64,000 bases of DNA from Chrysogorgia sp. JL179-B06 (Eukaryota > Cnidaria > Anthozoa > Scleralcyonacea > Chrysogorgiidae). A program made the translations under genes and the position numbers. The notes beneath the pieces are model-generated. The model was not told where the DNA came from, ran no database searches, and worked only from the letters and a program-made list of their open reading frames with translations. The stretch spans positions 765,001-829,000 of the forward strand of contig JAYKKM010000018.1 of the NCBI GenBank assembly GCA_035772405.1. The letters are read 5' to 3'. Shown one piece after another: positions 52,429-64,000 of this stretch (the first letter of the stretch is position 1; the number at the start of each line of letters is the position of its first letter).

Positions 52429-52799
52429 AATTTTAGGGGCGTAATATGATTTTCTGAGAGCGAGGTTTGGAGTAGATTGAGTAGATGTATTGAAGACTAA
52501 TGACTTGGAACAATTTTACCAAAAAATAATATTTTTAAAGTGCGCCGCCATCAAATAAGCGCCGCTTCCGAAACACTAAAAATTTAAAGAGCGCCGTGGC
52601 GCTTAAACGATTACTCGATCCTTTATACGGTATTTTTAAGGCCTATTATTCAATGCATCATTCACTTTCGAATGATTTATACGCCAGTAAACTCGCAAGT
52701 AGTAAAATTCGAAATTAAAATCAGCAGTTATTTCTCAAATGAAGCATTATCGTAATAGATAGTATTAGGGTTAACATATAAACAAGCATAAGATACTAT

Positions 52800-52925
52800 T
52801 AAGTTAGATATCGTCATAGTCCTCATCAGTGGCAGTGCCGCTGGTATCGCTCTCCCTGTCTGTTACGATAGCATCATAGTCGACGTCGTTGTCTTCTTCT
52901 CCTCACTCGAAGTTTGAAGATGAAA
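52800..52925 (-). pseudogene. pogo/Tigger transposase tail, copy B
   Basis: Minus strand: acidic D-V-D-Y-D-A-I-V-T-D-R-E-S-D-T-S then the D-E-D-Y-D-D-I end and stop. Longer than copy A because a deletion there removed the first part. No other transposase domain remains. Confidence 0.55.
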
Positions 52926-53489
52926 TTCTTCTTCTGGTAACGGCATGTGATATAAGCCCATGGGTTTATATACGGGTGGGCTTATATTCGGGGGGGGGCT
53001 TATATTCGGTGATTTACGGTATTTCGCCGGTACCTTTTACAGTATATTCCATTTGTATTTCTACACTGCCTACGCAGCACAACACTTTTACATCCACTCA
53101 TCTATAGTGTACATTAATTAGTTCATCTTCATTCTCTTCAATGCATGACGTTGGTCTTTTGAAACATCCTTGAGTCCTTGACAGTGACATAATGTTTGGC
53201 TTATAGATCAAAGCATCAAAAGCGAGTGCTGTCGCACTGAATTGCGATCTCACAAAAACCCATAATTAGTGGGCCACTTCTCAACGGTGAACTTGTTTTC
53301 CAGGATTTCAGTCAAAAGCGCTATGTATAGATTCAAGATGGACCCGGCACTGGGAAATGTCTCGGTCGGCCTTGAACACGTTATTCATCCTGGTTCCAGA
53401 TCGCGATCTAGTTATTAATCTTGAAAATTACAATTGTTTGTGCAAATATGATTGCGTTCAGCTGAGATGGAGGGCGTTTCTTTTTCAGT

Positions 53490-53675
53490 ATATACTTAAA
53501 ACTTACGTTTACTGTAATTTTATAAAATACAAAATAATGAATATTCCGAATATGGTGAAGATTTTTAATCAACGTTTCGACTATATCTATGAGTTGCAGT
53601 CAGCTCATCAGGAAGCATTGAACTGTTGTGAAGGTAATGTGATCTGCTATATACAAGTTAGAGAATAACACGTGA
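53490..53675 (-). mobile_element. Short insert with degenerate hammerhead core
   Basis: Present in copies B and C (56855-57020), absent in A near 41072. On the minus strand it has CCTGATGAGCTGA, a GACT...AGTC stem and GAAACGTTG. This is a hammerhead-like order with an imperfect stem II, so it is probably a degenerate relic of a Penelope-type or retrozyme-type insertion. Confidence 0.45.
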
Positions 53676-54159
53676 TCAGATGCCACATTATAGAATGTTT
53701 GTTGTTTATTTTTATGGCAAATGCGAACATTTATTAACCTAAAATGATGTTCTGTAACACATAATTCCAGGAACCGAATCAGGGGTACTTTAACAATTGT
53801 CAAATAATAATTATATAGACAATTTATTAAAGCTAGACAATGTAACTATTTCTTGTAATAGTACAAGAAATTTAACCTCCATCGCCCAAATTGTGTCCGC
53901 CATTGCTCAAAACTTGTTCCAGACGAGCCCGCGATTCCACAGCAGAGTATGTAATTGTGACGTCAGAGACTCACACGTGACAAAGCTTCAATGAAAATTG
54001 TACGACAAGTTACAATAGAAAGTTTTCCCCAAGTAGCTTTATATTCATATTAGCCACGTGTTGAGTCTTAAATTTAATTGACGTCGTCACTTCCTCTAAT
54101 CGTAACCTAAGCGTCCGCGGATCATGTTTGAGTAATATGATTTTCTAAGAGCGAGGTCT

Positions 54160-54590
54160 CCCACTCCAGATTCCTTCATAGGTTTCGGGTTTGCAGGGTT
54201 GGTTATTTGATTATTATTGCACGCGTTCCACTCAGGATCTCGCAGGTCTTTCCGATCATCTGAAATGTTAACAGTGGTGTTTACTTGAATATTTAATGTT
54301 TCCCTTGAGGTATTATGCAAAAATGCATCGTCCTCGAGGTTTGGAGTAGATTGAGTAGATGTATTGAAGACTATTATGACTTGGATGAATTAAATCGGTA
54401 TACAGAATTGAAATCAAGCTGGTCAGGATCGAACTGGTCGGGAAAACTCTCGGGATGTTGCAGGTCGTCTCGATCATCTAAAGGTAATACATATCGTCCT
54501 GTTGTTATTAATATATCGAACTCGTAACATGAAATTATAACCAAAATTAAGACCATTCAGCGCCCGCATCAATTTTTCATGCAGCTTGGA
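54160..54590. other. Unique stretch between copies B and C
   Basis: No supported gene. GAGCGAGGTTTGGAGTAGATTGAGTAGATG at 54333-54362 also occurs at 52460-52490, just outside the endonuclease end of the antisense LINE. So both places share the same old flank. Confidence 0.45.
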
Positions 54591-54790
54591 TTACCGTATT
54601 TACTCGTTTGGGCGCCGCCCCCGATTGAGCGCCGCATTTGAGAGTAAAAATATTAAAGAGCGCCGCCCTCAAATAAGCGCCGCACTTATTCACGACAATG
54701 CGGCGCTTAATCGAAGCACTGTCAGACAGAACCAGTGATAGTCAAGTTTAACCAATTTTAGCGGTGGGCAAAAGGGTCCACACGCTCGTT

Positions 54791-55698
54791 CAGGGCCGTA
54801 CTCAGAAAATTTTACAGGGGGTGTAAGCTCACTTCAACCGACTGACGCACTAGCTTGTACCGACTACATCCTATCGATCGAAGCCTGTTAAAACAGTGGC
54901 GGATGCAGGGTTGTTCAAAAGAGGGGGCGCCCTGAAGAATCAGCACGTCGTGTATCTTCGCGGCCATGCCGCGAACCCACTAGGGGGGTCTGGGGGACAT
55001 GCCCCAGGAAAATTTTTGATTTTGCAAAGCCCAGAAGTGCTTTTCCGGCGATTTCTGATAAGAATTTTTGCGAAATTAGGGCACCACGCCGTTGCTAAAA
55101 ATGCACGATTACAAAGGGGCATCAAGATTAGGAAACACTTTAATATAAACTCAGAAATAGTACAGAACCAATATATACACTTTAGCCTTTAGGCATCTGA
55201 AAATGTCCATCGTTTTATCTTGGAACCCATGTTAAAATATCTGAGAGCATGCAAACTGGCTTTTGCAATGAAAATTGGATAAGCTACCAAAACAAATCGG
55301 TCATTTATCACTCCGACTTCTTCGTCTTGACATGTAAAAAACAGAAAACACTTGTTTGCGGAATTTTAAAAGTTGGCGCGCACGCGCGTGCGTGGATCCG
55401 CCACTACAAAATATTGTCTTTCCGTTGGGTGCCTACTAAAATGACCCTGGTCAGCTGGTGAAATGGTTAATTAGTCCAACGTTGTGAGTCTTACATTTGG
55501 TGGTTTTAAATTAATTTAAACTGATAAGTGCTAAACGTTAATGATTCTATTGTCCGTGTTAAATCGAACACGTCTAAAATATAATTTTCTACCGACTAAA
55601 ATAGAACTTCTGCCGACTGAAACTCGTATAAAGATTTTTGGGGGTTGGTGTCACACCCCCTACACCTCCCCCCCCCCCCCCCCGTAGCTCCGGGCCTG
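54791..55698. mobile_element. 908-bp hAT element in copy C
   Basis: Starts CAGGGCCGTACTC and ends GCTCCGGGCCTG. The 8-bp TSD CGCTCGTT is at 54783-54790 and 55699-55706, and copy A at 39829-39836 has the empty site. No transposase ORF; C and G runs lie near the right end. Confidence 0.92.
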
Positions 55699-56069
55699 CG
55701 CTCGTTATATTATTCATATACCAACCACAATACCTACAATTTTGCCAAAAAATAATATTTTTAAAGTGCGCCGCCCTCAAATAAGCGCCGCTTCCGAAAC
55801 ACTAAAAATTTAAAGAGCGCCGTGGCGCTTAAACGATTACTCGATCGTTTATACGGTATTTTTAAGGCCTATTATTTTGTACTCTAAAGTCAGTACCATC
55901 AAAATTGCAAAATTGTTCAATTGCATCATTCACTTTCGAGTGATTTATACGCCAATAAACTCGCAAGTAGTAAAATTCAAAATTAAAATCAGCAGTTATT
56001 TCTCAAATGCATGAAGCATTATCGTAATAGATAGATTAGGGTTAACATATAAACAAGCATAAGATACTA

Positions 56070-56175
56070 TTAAGTTAGATATCGTCATACTCCTCATCAG
56101 TGGCAGTGCCGCTGGTATCGCTCTCCCTGTCTGTTACGATTGCATCATAGTCGACGTCGTTGTCTTCTTCTCCTC
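56070..56175 (-). pseudogene. pogo/Tigger transposase tail, copy C
   Basis: Same acidic tail as copy B, ending D-E-D-Y-D-D-I and stop on the minus strand. CTTATATTCGG repeats on the plus strand follow at 56290-56380, like the ends seen at 40560-40600. Confidence 0.55.
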
Positions 56176-57984
56176 ACTCGTTTGAAGTTTGAAGATGAAA
56201 TTCTTCTTCTGGTAACGGCATGATGTAACCTTGTTCTCGTGTTAGTTTTTCTTGTCCATGAAAAAAGCCCATGGGTTTATATACGGGTGGGCTTATATTC
56301 AAAATGGTGAGAGTGTTAGTAAATTGGTGGGCTTATACACGGGGGGCTTATATTCGGCGGGCTTATATTCGGTGATTTACGGTATTTCGCCGGTACCTTT
56401 TACAGTATATTCCATTTGTATTTCTACACTGCCTACGCAGCACAACACTTTTACATCCACTCATCTATAGTGTACATTAATTAGTTCATCTTCATTCTCT
56501 TCAATGCATGACGTTGGTCTTTTGAAACATCCTTGAGTCCTCTTGACAGTGACATAATGTTTGGCTTATAGATCAAAGCATCAAAAGCGAGTGCTGTCGC
56601 ACTGAATTGCGATCTCACAAAAACCCATAATTAGTGGGCCACTTCTCAACGGTGAACTTGTTTTCCAGGATTTCAGTCAAAAGCGCTATGTATAGATTCA
56701 AGATGGACCCGGCACTGGGAAATGTCTCGGTCGGCCTTGAACACGTTATTCATCCTGGTTCCAGATCGCGATCTAGTTATTAATCTTGAAAATTACAATT
56801 GTTTGTGCAAATATGATTGCGTTCAGCTGAGATGGAGGGCGTTTCTTTTTCAGTATATTGAACTAGAAAACTTACGTTTACTGTTATTTTATAAAATACA
56901 AAATAATGAATATTCCGAATATGGTGAAGATTTTTAATCAACGTTTCGACTTCTATGACTTGCAGTCAGCTCATCAGGAAGCATTGAACTGTTGTGAAAG
57001 TAATGTGATCTGCTATATCATTATAGAATGTTTGTTGTTCGTTTTTATGGCAAATGCGAACATTTATTAACCTAAAATGATGTTCTGTAACAAACAATTC
57101 CAGGAACCGAATCAGGGGTACTTTAACAATTGTCAAATAATAATTATATAGACAATTTATTAAAGCTAGACAATGTAACTATTTCTTGTAATGGTACAAG
57201 AAATTTAACCTCCAACGTCGCCCAAATTTTGTCCGCCATTGCTCAAAACTTGTTCCAGACGAGCCCGCGATTCCACAGCAGAGTATGTAATTGTGACGTC
57301 AGAGACTCAACACGTGACAAAGCTTCAATGAAAATTATACGACAAGGTAAAGCTACTTGGGGAAAACTTTCTATTGTATATTCATGCACAACTAGTCACG
57401 TGTTGAGTCTTTGAGTCGTCACTTCCTCTAATCGTAACCTAAGCGTCCGCGGATCATGTTTGAGTAATGGCTTGAAAAGGCGGCTTCCCAAGTAAAAACA
57501 TCATGCTCTTATACAATAAATGTTTAAAAATTCGCGATACCAAAAATTTGATCACAGGGGCACTTTAAGAATTAGTTGCGACAACGTGGAGGTTAATAAA
57601 GAAAATGTTCGCGAGATTTAAAGTGCCTATAAAATGAAAACTAAGTTTTTCTTATTTAAATAGGCTCCGAAAATTATTAGCAATGGTAATTAAATTCGAG
57701 TTCTTTCGTATCTCGCTTCGTTCTTGAGTCGAGATATTTAGACTTTGCGATATGCAAATTAATAACCTATGAAAGATAAACATCTTTGGAAAATCAAGTA
57801 TATCTTTGAGATTATTCAACAAAATCACTTGAAACTTTCCACAGTACGACACTCGTGACACCAAACATCATCACATCGGAATAGCGATCCCAAATGAATT
57901 TACTATTTCTAATTTTTCAGATTGGTATGCCCCTTGTAATCGATGAATACTTTTGTAATGCTGCCGTTTTATTCTGTACAGTAC

Positions 57985-58430
57985 CAGTCGCTCAAATATC
58001 TTGTTCATTACTAATTCTGCCCTTTGGAATGGGCACTTTAACCGCAAGCTTAAATACCCAAGGAATGTATTCCCTCTCCACAATGTTTCTGTACAAATTA
58101 AATACACAAGACTTTCAACTAACTTTATGCCTCCGTTTTTAATATCTACCAACTCTTCACCTTTCTTAAGATATGTCGTCCTCATTTGGCTTCTTCCCAT
58201 CTTTCTATTGACGTATCTCCAAAATTTAAACTGATCTATTTCTTCTATTCCGGCTATTTCTTCAAATTCCCTTTTTTTATACATCCGTTGAGTTCTTCGA
58301 AGTTCTCTACGAAATGATTTTTTTGCTTTTTTGTAGTCGTGAAATCGTTCATTTCCATTTCCCCTAGGTCGTCCAGCCATAACCCACTGAATCCAAGCAC
58401 CTTTGGATACTTTCTTTAGTTTATTAACTC
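57985..58430 (-). pseudogene. LINE RT fragment in copy C (antisense)
   Basis: Frame to ATG 58470: Y-K-K-A-K-K-S-F-R-R-E-L-R, then F-K-F-W-R-Y-V-N-R-K-M-G, then V-P-I-P-K-like residues. Counterpart of 43798-44660, interrupted at 58428 by a MITE. The rest of the fragment continues at 58874-59060. Confidence 0.78.
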
Positions 58431-58873
58431 TTTCCTTACGGCTGAAAAACATCAAATATTGAACGACCACGTTGTTCTATTGATATCTCTTGAAATAACC
58501 ATAACTGTTGCGAAAGCTATACATTTTCTGGAAGCCCAATAAACCGGCTTTTACTTGTTCTTTTAAATTTCCCGAACAAAACACATTATGTTAATATAAA
58601 TTAGCATTAATTATCATAAATCAGGTTGAAAAATTTACATTTTTCCAGAAAAGGCCATCTTGCACGCCCGCGTAGCATCTTGAAAACTCAAAATGACACC
58701 AATCGCAGAGTTGTTTATGAAATCAAATCAAACTTGGCGTGTGCGTGGATTTCATGTTCCTGGCGCTTGTCGAATTTCAATTTTTAATCTTGCGTTACCG
58801 TGTGCCGTGTTTTTCGATTGACGACTTTGCGGGTCTTCAGTGACCCATTTTAACTGCGCCCGTAGGGAAAGAG
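58428..58873. mobile_element. 446-bp MITE in copy C
   Basis: CTCTTTCCTTACGG at the left and CCGTAGGGAAAGAG at the right. Copy A near 44510-44520 lacks it. TTAA precedes the left end, which fits a piggyBac-type site, but the right flank reads TTCA, so the target duplication is not settled. Confidence 0.75.
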
Positions 58874-59062
58874 TTCACTCCAATACGGTTTAATATGTCG
58901 TCTATATTTTATTATAGGAAAATTGCTAGAAGCCTCTATTACTGATGAGCTTAATTCTTCGACCATTCTGTCAATGTCTGAATTCTGCTTAATACCACAC
59001 TGTTCTATGGATTCTATTTTTTCCGCTACAGCATTCGAATTGATTCCTCCAATTATGATTTC

Positions 59063-59116
59063 CTGTGAGTTAGTGAGTGCGGTGAGTTAGTGAGTTAGTG
59101 AGTTAGTGAGTTATTG

Positions 59117-59205
<89 letters not shown>

Positions 59206-59230
59206 GTTAGTTAAATTTAGTTAGTTAGTT
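59063..59230 (+). repeat. GTTAGTGA/GTTA minisatellite, copy C
   Basis: GAGTTAGT units followed by a long run of GTTA units. Counterpart of 44675-45118. Confidence 0.92.
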
Positions 59231-59493
59231 AGTAATTGGTTAGTTTATTTTTTATTTTTTTCTCAATCAGGATAAAGTGAGAAAAATAAAATGGGATCTA
59301 ATCGAAATGTAAGTCATGATAGTCAATCAAATCATCGGAAAGTGAACCAAAATAGTCAACGAGATGCCACTAAGGGCAAGTAATTTGTTATACCGTATTT
59401 CCAGCTGTTCGAATAACTCCACTCGTACTCATTTCTATAAACAGTGTATGGTGGTCCAGGACTGCCATTCACTTATTAAAAATCCATAATAAA

Positions 59494-59698
59494 TACAATA
59501 CAATACAAAATGGTTTATTAGTCACTCCCAACTTGGGATTTTCAGAACTAATTTACAATAAAATAAACTGATGTGCAAACTAATTTACAATGTGCTAACT
59601 CTTAAAACTATTTTACTATTTTTACAAAATACGTTCATAAAAACAATTAAGTACATTAATAAGGGTCCAATCGTTCATTTAGATTTTAAATAGTCTTT
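59494..59698 (-). mobile_element. Short retro-insert with ATACA tail
   Basis: Absent from copy A (near 45393). The left end is (ACAATACAAT), which on the minus strand is a 3' tail of the (ATTGT)-type. The rest is AT-rich with no ORF. Likely a LINE 3' end or a SINE. Confidence 0.55.
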
Positions 59699-59794
59699 AA
59701 TGGCAGTCCTAGTTGGGCCACCATACCCATACCAGTGTTATATTAAAACTCGTACAGAACGGAAGTAAAACATATCTTCGGCACATCCGGTGCG

Positions 59795-59992
59795 ATGTCT
59801 CGACAATGGGTCGAGAATAAACCTTCGAGGGTCACGTGGTCTAAGAATGAAAACAACAGCACTGCGTTTGTATTGGAAAGCATCGTCCAAGATATTTGGG
59901 ATTATTTTGCCAAAAGGGAATTGATGTTTTCAAACCACACGAATCATCCACAAAACAATCATTATAGGAGTAGCTCAAGAAGCCGTTTCGAG
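59795..59992 (+). CDS. Candidate host first exon
   Basis: ATG 59795 opens 66 codons (M-S-R-Q-W-V-E-N-K-P-S-R-V-T-W-S) ending at GAG|GTGGGT, a good splice donor, in phase 0. The protein is polar, with a W-D-Y-F-A-K-R segment near residue 36 and a Ser/Arg-rich end. No domain recognised. A following exon may lie in 60545-60626 (ending AAG|GTAATG), but I could not confirm its acceptor and phase. A damaged copy of the first codons lies at 45487-45530 in copy A. Confidence 0.4.
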
Positions 59993-62900
59993 GTGGGTAA
60001 TCGCTCGTTCTCGGTTCTGTTGTGATCCATTCTGTGTCGAATTGCCGAATTGTTTTTTCTGACGAAAAATAATAATTCGCTATAATATTTAATCGAACCT
60101 GAAAGCGGATAAATGACTTGCCTCATAAAGCTAACCAACGTACCGTTTACTGAAAGCGAGTGATAGCGGGCAACGTGATCTGCTAAACGCGAAACTTAGT
60201 GCCTAATTTAAGAAGCGAAAATGCACATGATCAAGTCCGTGACAACAACCGAGTTTACATTTTAACTTTCGTCTCTCTTTGTCTTGTGAAGCCCCTTGGG
60301 TCATAGATATTATAAATTAGCCCGTCATTGCTCTGAGCTTTGAAACCGTGTACGAATATAAGCCGCTAAAATGCCCGATATCGACTTGGTTTGCCGATTG
60401 ATGGGGCAGTCCATAGGCATATCCACCGAACTGCAATCGTGTGGTTACCTGTGTGTTGTGGTTTACGAAACCTAAACAAATGTGTAAATTTCGCTTCCCG
60501 ACAAACAACCGTTCATCGTTTGACATGACAAGCTCGGTTTCTAGCTACAGACACCTTTCTTCAAAGACGAAAAAACAGAAGAAAAATGTTGGCTACTGTC
60601 AACTTCGAAAAACTCTTGAAGAGAAGGTAATGAATGGTTTCTGAGTAGCTTTGCAGCGCTTTTAGGTGGAATGCGACTGAGAGTGGGAGATAAACGCTCA
60701 GGCCCGTTGACTAGTATATTGGCTGATTGGCAATGGTTTGACTGGTCTTGTCGGAAAGTACTGTAGAGTTATCTAAACCCAAGGTCTCTTTACTCTTAAA
60801 TACACTTGTGAAGCATTCACTAAACCTTTTATCTTTTCTATTTTTGTCTGGTGACATATTTTGCAGACATAGCTGACATTAAACATGTTAATGTTTTTGA
60901 GTCTTGTGACATTGAGAAGTAGACACTAATGCTATTGTCGAGGTCGAAAATTTAGATTTTTCTATTATACAACAGGAATAGTAAGATTAACAGGAAGATT
61001 TTGAAGATCCACTATTCGTTATGTTTCCAACATTTTCCACCTGGAAGATTAGTAAACAAACAAAACATTTCTGTGGTTAATGAGTATACTAACAAAAACT
61101 TTAGTAACAATCAAGAAAATATTAAAAATACACAAAACAGCACCATATAAATAATAATTGATAATAATTAATAATATTAAATATTAATAGAATAAAAAAA
61201 ACTGTTTATTGAACAAATATTCTGTATGATAGATTTTTCTACTACACAAACAGAATGTTCACTGGTTCATTAACCATTTTACTATACATAGAGCAGTGGA
61301 ATAGCAAAAATTTCAATTTTTATTTAGTTGTTGGCTTTTATTTAGTTGTCTGTTTGGCTGTACAAGGTTGTATTGGCAAAAATTCACAGATTGGACAGCT
61401 AACACTTACCCTATTCCCAGCATATAGGACTGGTACACACAAAATAAAGGTGCATGTGCTAATATCCAGATATTAGCGGATGTGCTTGTAAACGATCAAA
61501 TTCTGTGAGTTTGATAGACATGAACAGAATACTGTACTTTTAAAAATTAGATGTATATGCATACTTCTTATGGTAAATAAAGATTGTCTATTATAAATTG
61601 TAGCTCTATTGTATTATTATTATTATATAATGTCCAGTGTTGTAATTAAGGGCCGGTAGCCGGCCAAAACAGCCGGCTACTTGCACATCTGGGGCCGCCT
61701 ACTTTTGTCTCAGCAAAATTTATATAAGTTAAATAAACAAAACGTAGGTCGTAGTGTTACTACAAACTGTCGCTTGCTATCAACTTCCACCATGCAATCA
61801 TTTCAAGATTTGATAACATTTTCTCACTTCACGACTACTGTGGATGAAACAATATTGGCAGCATAAGAAATGACATCTAAATTGAGTACCTCGTATGTAA
61901 AGTTTCCATGTTTCATTTCCGACCTACATCCGAGTACTAAGTCAAGGCTTAGTCCTGAAATGTGTTGTTTTTTGTGCATTTATTTTTATAGGATGTTTTG
62001 TAATTTTTCAGAATTCTGTAAAATCACCAAAATGCAGGAAATGGCATTTCAGGGAATCTAGATTTCAAAATTTTTTTCCAGATCCCCCTAGAAGTCTCGC
62101 GCTCCGAATAATCGGATTATAAAATTCAAAAATTTGCCAGCTACTAACACATTTTGGCCACCTACTTCTAAATTTAATTACAGCATCAAATTATTTTTTA
62201 TTTTATTTGCATCGAAACTCTGTCTTGTTTTCGGGGCCTTTTGTACCAGCTTTCGGCCCTTCCGGTATCTTCCGGTACCTTTTGGCAACTTTCGGGACTT
62301 TTCGGGTTCATTTCGTGCTTTACGCGCCACAATTTGTTTTGCCGCAATCTTGTATTGAAGCAGTTGCAGAGAAATCCATTCGATTCTGTCATGGTTTTTG
62401 TTTGTGCTTGTAATACAACGTTAAATCGATTTAATGTGTTAAAATTAGGTTCATGATGGCCATAACATTTCGGAGAAGCTATCTTGAAAAAGAAGTAAAA
62501 AAAGAAATGCCTGCATTCTCCTTTTTTTTTAAAGTTAGGACGATAAACTACTATATTTTTTTACTTGGCCTTATACAGTAAGTTGTTTCTATACAGTAAG
62601 TTGTTTCCATTGTTTCTTTTATTCTCGCTGGGTCCGGTTTGGGGTGTACTTCTGTTCAAATTTTTATAGACGTATGCACCTCTAAACAACCATTTTGACT
62701 CCAAAGATTTTTGAAAAATCTTGAATTTCACTTATAGGCACATGTGCTTATATGTGGGGGAATAGGGTATTTGGTTTTCACTAGTTCTGTTTTGTTTTCT
62801 TCGATGAATAGTTCAAGAATTGTTCAAGGTAAGATAACACTTCAATGTGGATATTTAGATTTAATTCTAATTTTGATTTAATTTAGATTTTGATATGGAT

Positions 62901-63014
62901 GTTAATGATTTGTATACATGTATCTTTTTAAGTATTATTTTATTTGTCTCTTTCAGGTTTAACTATGAGGTTGCTGCTCAATATAATAGCAGACCTTTTT
63001 TGTAAACAATTCAT
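59993..63014. other. Intron or intergenic AT-rich DNA
   Basis: No supported gene. 61640-61690 holds a GCCGGCTAC/GTAGCCGGC inverted pair. 62030-62105 repeats part of 50765-50890. 62220-62310 has TTCGGGACTT-type short repeats. Frames here are short and compositional. Confidence 0.45.
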
Positions 63015-63062
63015 TATGGAGATCATGTATTGAAATGTGGATTTCAATACATGATCTCCATA
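63015..63062. repeat. Perfect 22-bp hairpin
   Basis: TATGGAGATCATGTATTG...AT and its exact complement flank a GTGG loop. GATCTCTAT with ATGCATG lies just after (63080), like a worn repeat of the arm. It could be a MITE core or a small structured RNA; no evidence for transcription. Confidence 0.85.
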
Positions 63063-63763
63063 AAATATTATTTTGTTATGCATGATCTCTATCACTGGTA
63101 TTGAATATTTGTTTTTGCTGTTACTATTATTTTCTGGTAACATCATTTGTAACTTTCATTTAGGTTTTGTTTTTCAGCTACACTGTATGTATAAACATCA
63201 AACTCAATAACTGAGTTGTGCTGCAACAACAACAAACAATTATTGAATGACCCTTCAGGAGCATGATATCAAAAGTTACCCAGACAGAGGTCAATGTTAT
63301 CTGTTGAAGCAAAAGGCTGAGTTGGATAACATTGACTGCGGTCTTGATCACTCTTGATATCATGTGTAAGACAAATCCAATAATTGTTTTGTTCACACCT
63401 GATTAAGACATTTTGTTCACATCTTGTACAGCTTTAGCAGAATATTTAGTATTGATAAGTCTTGATAACTTGTGATAACAATGCATAAATTGAATGCACT
63501 AATTGTTTCATTATACCTTCAAAATACAAATGAACACATGCCGTTCTCACCTGGCAAGGACATTTTCTCCAAGACAAATCTTGGCAGCCATTTGTAATTT
63601 TTTCAGGTTTGAGATGGTGATGTCAGTATCCAATAATATCATTTTTGACTTGCTCCATCCAATAATTCCTTGTATTCAGAGGAAATGGCACCATAGCTGC
63701 CAGACATGAATAATTAGCTGAGGAATGTTAATCAATGAAAAATGAGCTTGTATCTTGAATGTA
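63063..63763. other. No gene seen
   Basis: A TTGATATCA...TGATATCA pair at about 63265 and 63353 and ACACCTGATTAAGACA-type fragments suggest an old repeat. No ORF with a domain. Confidence 0.4.
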
Positions 63764-64000
63764 CAGTGGAACCCCGCCTTACGGCCACCTCGTTAATACG
63801 GTCACCTTGTTATACAGCCACTTTTTTTGTCCTGGCAAAACGCCAATACATTTCCTTATAAAAATACCCCGTTAATACGGCCAAAGGCACATTGTAAACT
63901 CCCAACGTTAACAATCACCCTGTTTATACGGCCACTCCAACCAAACATGAATTCTAAAATCTAAAGAACAGACAAGTGACAAATGGAAATATGTCTTGAG
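63764..64000 (+). mobile_element. Tigger/pogo element, left end
   Basis: CAGTGGAACCCCGCCTTACG after a TA is the typical start of Tigger-type elements. TAATACGG, CCACTTT and TTATACGGCCAC blocks repeat inside, as in their ends. It runs off the window, so TIR pairing and transposase cannot be judged. Confidence 0.8.

Larger units (their letters stand above)
45707..52500 (-). mobile_element. CR1-like LINE, antisense, split by 4.2-kb insertion
   Basis: From right to left on the minus strand: APE endonuclease (51589-52428), linker and first RT blocks (50966-51610), interruption 46693-50917, RT palm and C-terminal domain (45865-46684), then 3' UTR and (TATC)n tail at about 45707. Order and spacing show one element that was later interrupted. 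The ORF is broken by several frameshifts. Confidence 0.87.
52520..54150. repeat. Segmental repeat copy B (partial)
   Basis: Begins in the GCGCCGC-rich tract and runs through the pogo-like tail, the CACTCATCTATAGTG stretch and the GTGACGTCAGAGACTCA stretch, matching copies A (39890-41540) and C (55750-57460) in the same orientation. The 3' half with the LINE and minisatellite is absent. It shares with copy C an insertion at about 53490-53670 that copy A lacks. Confidence 0.82.
54590..59760. repeat. Segmental repeat copy C
   Basis: Same order as copy A with its own insertions: hAT 54791-55698, MITE 58428-58873 and a retro-insert 59494-59698. It lacks copy A's hAT at 42156. The shared end continues into the candidate exon at 59795. 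Divergence between A and C is low by eye, with many small indels. Confidence 0.78.

Noticed and set aside
54896..55192. 98-codon ORF inside hAT element
   Set aside because: Lies in a non-autonomous hAT with G/C-rich ends and has no similarity to a transposase that I can see.

Overview
The window looks like a repeat-saturated genome segment of an early-branching, probably aquatic animal such as a sponge or cnidarian. The phylum is my inference. The evidence is one intronless replication-dependent histone H2A gene with its 3' stem-loop, together with retroelements typical of metazoans (CR1-like LINEs, a Ty3/gypsy element, a Penelope-like element, tRNA-derived SINEs) and many DNA transposons (hAT, pogo/Tigger, Mutator-like, ISL2EU-like, a Harbinger-like candidate). 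Except for H2A and one possible host exon near 59.8 kb, almost everything from 7 kb onward is mobile or repeated DNA, often nested two or three deep.

The first ~7 kb is different: very AT-rich, gene-dense, intronless, short ORFs on both strands separated by short spacers with TATA boxes and T-runs. I read it as a decaying, genome-integrated fragment of a large DNA virus (or a virus-like element) of unknown family. At least four and probably five or six of its genes belong to one unrecognised paralogous family with a conserved core (aromatic/aliphatic strand, then V-x-x-C-[KQ]-P, then a Y-x-L-x-L-x-V strand). It also holds two related Cys-rich remnants, a CxxC miniprotein, a basic miniprotein, an HUH-Rep-like pseudogene with an in-frame stop, and a near-perfect palindromic bidirectional promoter. 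A 5'-truncated CR1-like retrotransposon sits inside one of the genes. That shows integration into an animal genome and has produced a 702-codon chimeric frame.

From 9.1 to 18.6 kb there is a long-inverted-repeat element broken by two palindromic MITEs and a young gypsy element (11239-16509, 144-bp LTRs differing at one base, TSD CCCTC), itself hit by a hAT element and another MITE. At 19.1-21.2 kb a Penelope-like GIY-YIG gene with an inverted partial copy lies among (TA)n tracts, and just downstream is a complete type-I hammerhead ribozyme fold. SINEs follow at 21.3-21.8 kb, H2A at 23.0 kb, a ~1.85-kb palindrome at 24.4-26.3 kb, a TIR element at 29.7-31.1 kb, a MADF-exon palindrome at 31.1-32.5 kb and a deleted ISL2EU-like transposon at 32.8-36.2 kb. 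In the last, ~950-bp terminal inverted repeats carry the start of both convergent genes (THAP transposase and SWIM protein).

From 39.7 to 59.8 kb a segment of up to 5 kb occurs two to three times as direct copies (A 39.7-45.4, B 52.5-54.1, C 54.6-59.8). Comparing copies gives empty and filled sites that define several insertions precisely, including hAT elements with 8-bp TSDs. Between copies A and B lies an antisense CR1-like LINE split by a 4.2-kb insertion that holds a 52-bp minisatellite and a Harbinger-like element. The window ends in quiet AT-rich DNA, a perfect 22-bp-arm hairpin and the start of a Tigger/pogo element.
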